The notes below the pieces were generated by a model. The model was not told the DNA's origin. It made no database searches and saw nothing but the letters and a program-made list of their open reading frames with translations. A stretch of DNA of 22,034 nt from a virus, in IMG/VR virus record IMGVR_UViG_3300006614_000008, positions 3,025-25,058 of that record; one strand, given 5' to 3'. The position numbers and the translations under genes were made by a program. Shown piece after piece: positions 20,334 to 22,034 of the stretch; position 1 is the stretch's first letter, and the number at the start of each line of letters is the position of its first letter.

Positions 20334-20926
20334 TATTTAGGCCTTCTTCCAAAAACAGTAAAACCTTGGTAACTGGAACTTCCATTGCCCCACCCATTTT
20401 GGATATAAATGCTATCTATTGGCTGGCTTACGTTGACAGTTCCACCACCTTGTTGGCACGTAACGTAACTTGTGGCGCTACCGTTTGTGTAACCGCCTCG
20501 ACCATGCCAACTCTTAATATTTGAACTGCTACTAAAGTTCGATAGATAAATAAAATAGCCATGACCATAGCTGCTATAACCATCTGGATAGTTGTAAGCG
20601 TAACTGTTGTTATTTGTGCCTTGGCTCGAACCACTCGAATAACCCGCATAATAGTACGATTGATGCATATTACTGGTTTGCTGGGTTTGCCCTGCGGTAC
20701 CCCAAGTAAATGCCCACCAAGTAGTCCAACTTGACTGGTCACTTGCCTTAAACCAGATTTCTAAATCGTGGTATTTCTGCCCAACAGTGCCATGCAAACC
20801 TGTGATCCAATATTGGCCGTTACCGCTACCCCAAGTAATTGCTTCGCCAAAAGCCACAGGGTTCTGATCTTCCGAAGAAGCAACAGCCCCAAGGCTCATT
20901 CGTGAAGCAGTAGTTACACCAGCCAT
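20333..20926 (-). CDS. Beta-rich tail appendage protein, first of a tandem set, 197 aa
   Basis: The ATG at 20926 overlaps the stop of the upstream gene (TAATG) and gives MAGVTTASRMSLGAV; a start at 20953 would add nine residues inside that gene. The shared plan shows Y-W-I-T-G-L-H, then Y-H-D-L-E-I-W-F-K, a centre extremely rich in Tyr, Ser, Asn and Gly, and the end I-D-S-I-Y-I-Q-N-G-W then Y-Q-G-F-T-V-F-G-R. The centre (about residues 85-130, with SYYYAGYSSG) has a composition like the binding face of adhesins. It is the smallest and closest to the two tropism-determinant-type genes. Confidence 0.65.
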   Translation of the reverse strand: MAGVTTASRMSLGAVASSEDQNPVAFGEAITWGSGNGQYWITGLHGTVGQKYHDLEIWFKASDQSSWTTWWAFTWGTAGQTQQTSNMHQSYYYAGYSSGSSQGTNNNSYAYNYPDGYSSYGHGYFIYLSNFSSSSNIKSWHGRGGYTNGSATSYVTCQQGGGTVNVSQPIDSIYIQNGWGNGSSSYQGFTVFGRRPK

Positions 20927-21405
20927 TAGCTCAGAAGCCCTGCCGCAATCCAAAGATCAGTCGCACACTTCGTCAAAACAGCTTGACCGTACTGACCAGT
21001 AATACCCAACGCACTGTTGTACGAGTAGATGGTTACACCAGCGCCAGCCGTCAAAGTTGTTTGACCTGCACCATATTGGACAACATTGATTGTTGTACCA
21101 ATATCAAAGTTGACGCTTGAACTTGGCGGCACCGTTAAGGTGTTCGCCGCAGCGTTCGTCATCTTAATGAGCTTGCCAGCATCTCCAGCAGTCAACGTAT
21201 AAGCGGTACCTGTCTGCTCATTAATCGTGAATACGTCGGTACCAGCTAGCTGTGCGTAACTTAAAGAGTTCCACGCAGTAGCGCCATCACCGATCTTGTA
21301 CTTGAAACCATCAGTTTCTAAACCTAGTTCCCCGAGACTTAGCGTCGGGTTAGCAGAGGTCCAGTTCGTGCTGGTATCTCGTCGAAGTTGTATCTGTACA
21401 GCCAT
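20926..21405 (-). CDS. Tail fibre-type protein with Mtd-like N-terminal domain, 159 aa
   Basis: The N-terminal 50 residues match the N-terminal domain of major tropism determinant-type tail proteins: A-V-Q-I-Q-L-R-R-D-T then W-T-S-A-N-P-T-L-S-L-G-E-L-G-L-E-T-D and F-K-Y-K-I-G-D-G-A-T-A-W-N-S-L. The rest is a small beta domain that begins Y-T-L-T-A-G-D-A-G-K-L-I and ends W-I-A-A-G-L-L-S, a form common at the end of phage tail proteins. It probably attaches to the virion through the first domain. The ATG at 21405 follows the upstream stop directly, with AAGGA upstream. Confidence 0.78.
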   Translation of the reverse strand: MAVQIQLRRDTSTNWTSANPTLSLGELGLETDGFKYKIGDGATAWNSLSYAQLAGTDVFTINEQTGTAYTLTAGDAGKLIKMTNAAANTLTVPPSSSVNFDIGTTINVVQYGAGQTTLTAGAGVTIYSYNSALGITGQYGQAVLTKCATDLWIAAGLLS

Positions 21406-21708
21406 TTATATTCCTTGTGCGTTTCCACCAGTAGCCGTAGCTCCGATGCCTCCATAGTTAGTTGCCGCTTCGCCACCGTCAAGGTTATTGACAGAAGTTC
21501 CGTGAGGACCTGTCGGTCCCGTGGGACCTCGTAGCCCGCCGTAAGCCAGCGAACTCCAAGCCGTAGTACCGTCACCTATCTTCAAGGTCATGGCTTGTTC
21601 GCCACCACCAGCGTCAGTTTGGATTGCCAGTTCGCCGTCAGCTAAGACGGGATCAGCAGCAACCCACTGAGCGTAGGTTCCTCTACGAAATTGAATCTGA
21701 ATAGGCAC
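21406..21708 (-). CDS. Short tail protein with Mtd-like N-terminal domain and collagen-like stretch, 100 aa
   Basis: The first 60 residues repeat the Mtd-like pattern: I-Q-I-Q-F-R-R-G-T, W-V-A-A-D-P-V-L-A-D-G-E-L-A-I-Q-T-D and L-K-I-G-D-G-T-T-A-W-S-S-L. Then come three G-P-x triplets (R-G-P-T-G-P-T-G-P-H-G) and a Gly/Asn-rich end with N-L-D-G-G-E-A then N-Y-G-G-I. The start is GTG at 21708, sharing one base with the upstream TAG, with GGAGGG upstream. It is likely a tail or fibre component. The same end pattern is found in the upstream gene, which suggests shared ancestry of the C-termini. Confidence 0.75.
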   Translation of the reverse strand: MPIQIQFRRGTYAQWVAADPVLADGELAIQTDAGGGEQAMTLKIGDGTTAWSSLAYGGLRGPTGPTGPHGTSVNNLDGGEAATNYGGIGATATGGNAQGI

Positions 21709-22034
21709 TACGTTGGCCCTCCTGCGTCAATAGGTGTGACGCCTCCATAATCTCCATTTGTATTTGACTCAGCAACACCACCATTTACGGTTCCTGCTGC
21801 TTGACCTGCTGGACCCGTACTTCCCGTGGGGCCCGTGGGCCCTGTCGGCCCAGGGGGCCCTCCAGGTGGACCTAACGGGCCAGTAGGTCCCGTAGGTCCC
21901 GTCGGTCCAAGCGCCCCTTGTGGCCCAATTAAGCTAAATCCAACAGGCCAAACGCCGTTGGCTTTTGGCCCAAAGAAATAGTTATTGGATACATTCAAGT
22001 AAAAGTCGCCGTCTTGACCAGTGACACCTTGTGG
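21708..22034 (-). CDS. Collagen-like tail protein, N-terminal part beyond the window edge
   Basis: The frame is open to the right edge, so the gene is cut at its 5' end. A TTG at 21998 is in frame but not a likely start, because the codons before it read P-Q-G-V-T-G-Q-D-G-D-F-Y-L and continue the protein naturally. The visible part has this 'GxxGxDGDFY' unit, then F-F-G-P-K-A-N-G-V-W-P, L-I-G-P-Q-G, a collagen-like run of Gly-x-y triplets (21804-21926) with one break, and an end with N-G-G-V-A-E then D-Y-G-G-V-T-P-I-D-A-G-G. Such proteins form trimeric shafts on phage tails. The part beyond the window probably carries more triplets or an attachment domain. Confidence 0.78.
   Translation of the reverse strand, partial: PQGVTGQDGDFYLNVSNNYFFGPKANGVWPVGFSLIGPQGALGPTGPTGPTGPLGPPGGPPGPTGPTGPTGSTGPAGQAAGTVNGGVAESNTNGDYGGVTPIDAGGPT
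21804..21926 (-). repeat. Collagen-like Gly-x-y repeat coding segment
   Basis: About 13 Gly-x-y triplets, mostly G-P-T, encoded by GGACC, GGTCC and GGCCC-type codons, with one break at G-P-P-G-G-P-P-G. The break adds one residue to the triplet phase, which in collagen-like shafts would cause a kink. The DNA repeats are similar enough for copy number to change by recombination. Confidence 0.75.

Noticed and set aside
18916-21405. Diversity-generating retroelement, suggested by Mtd-like domains and the Tyr/Asn/Ser-rich centre of the 20333-20926 gene
   Set aside because: There is no reverse transcriptase gene and no template repeat in the window. The Mtd-like N-terminal domain alone is common in tail proteins with no such system. 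It could still lie outside the window.
21999-22034. TTG at 21998 as the true start of the collagen-like gene
   Set aside because: The codons upstream of it are open and continue a typical phage tail pattern (G-Q-D-G-D-F-Y), so the gene runs on past the window edge.
1-22034. tRNA genes, integrase, attachment sites or insertion sequences
   Set aside because: None was seen on reading. Intergenic gaps are too short for tRNA genes, except 317-424 and 4684-4846, and neither has a cloverleaf-like T-arm sequence.

Overview
The window is part of a tailed double-stranded DNA phage genome, probably an aquatic one. No ribosomal RNA, tRNA, integrase, attachment site, CRISPR array or host metabolic operon is visible. 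Genes are packed with 1 to 14-base overlaps, GTG starts are common and Shine-Dalgarno sequences of the AGGAG/AGGGAG type are strong. A holin of the r1t-like kind, an amidase endolysin with a peptidoglycan-binding domain, a GP88-family protein and small C-x-C-x2-C proteins are most familiar from phages of Gram-positive hosts, especially actinobacteria. The host assignment is inference only.

Layout. Positions 2-9564 (+ strand) hold early and middle genes in two blocks. The first block, 2-4683, has the end of a DUF932 protein, a GP88-family protein, a lysozyme-like protein, two HNH endonucleases, a run of very small proteins (two with a C-x-C-x2-C zinc motif) and an HTH protein. A 163-base control region (4684-4846) follows. 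It contains a promoter candidate, a strong hairpin whose foot is the -10 box, an operator-like palindrome, and a possible pseudoknot that would hide the ribosome-binding site of the next gene. The second block, 4847-9564, is a replication and recombination operon: Cas4/RecB-like nuclease with a probable Fe-S cluster, an unknown two-domain protein, a DnaB-like helicase, an archaeo-eukaryotic-type primase, a RusA resolvase, a possible PD-(D/E)XK protein and a sigma-region-4-like regulator.

From 9561 to the right edge everything is on the - strand and reads leftward. The late genes in transcription order are: a collagen-like tail protein (cut by the window edge), two short tail proteins with a tropism-determinant-type N-terminal domain, three beta-rich appendage proteins that look like diverged paralogs, two small proteins, three virion proteins of increasing size (270, 509, 1641 residues) that recall the order of internal ejection proteins in T7-like phages, the amidase endolysin, a 61-residue protein, a 27-residue Lys/Arg-rich peptide, the holin and a 104-residue acidic protein. 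The two arms converge and overlap at their stop codons around 9561-9564.

The most notable items are the compact control region at 4680-4849, the small-protein clusters (including two genes of 51 and 27 residues that a length cut-off would miss), and the tandem appendage proteins. Terminase, portal, capsid and DNA polymerase genes are not in this window and presumably lie outside it.
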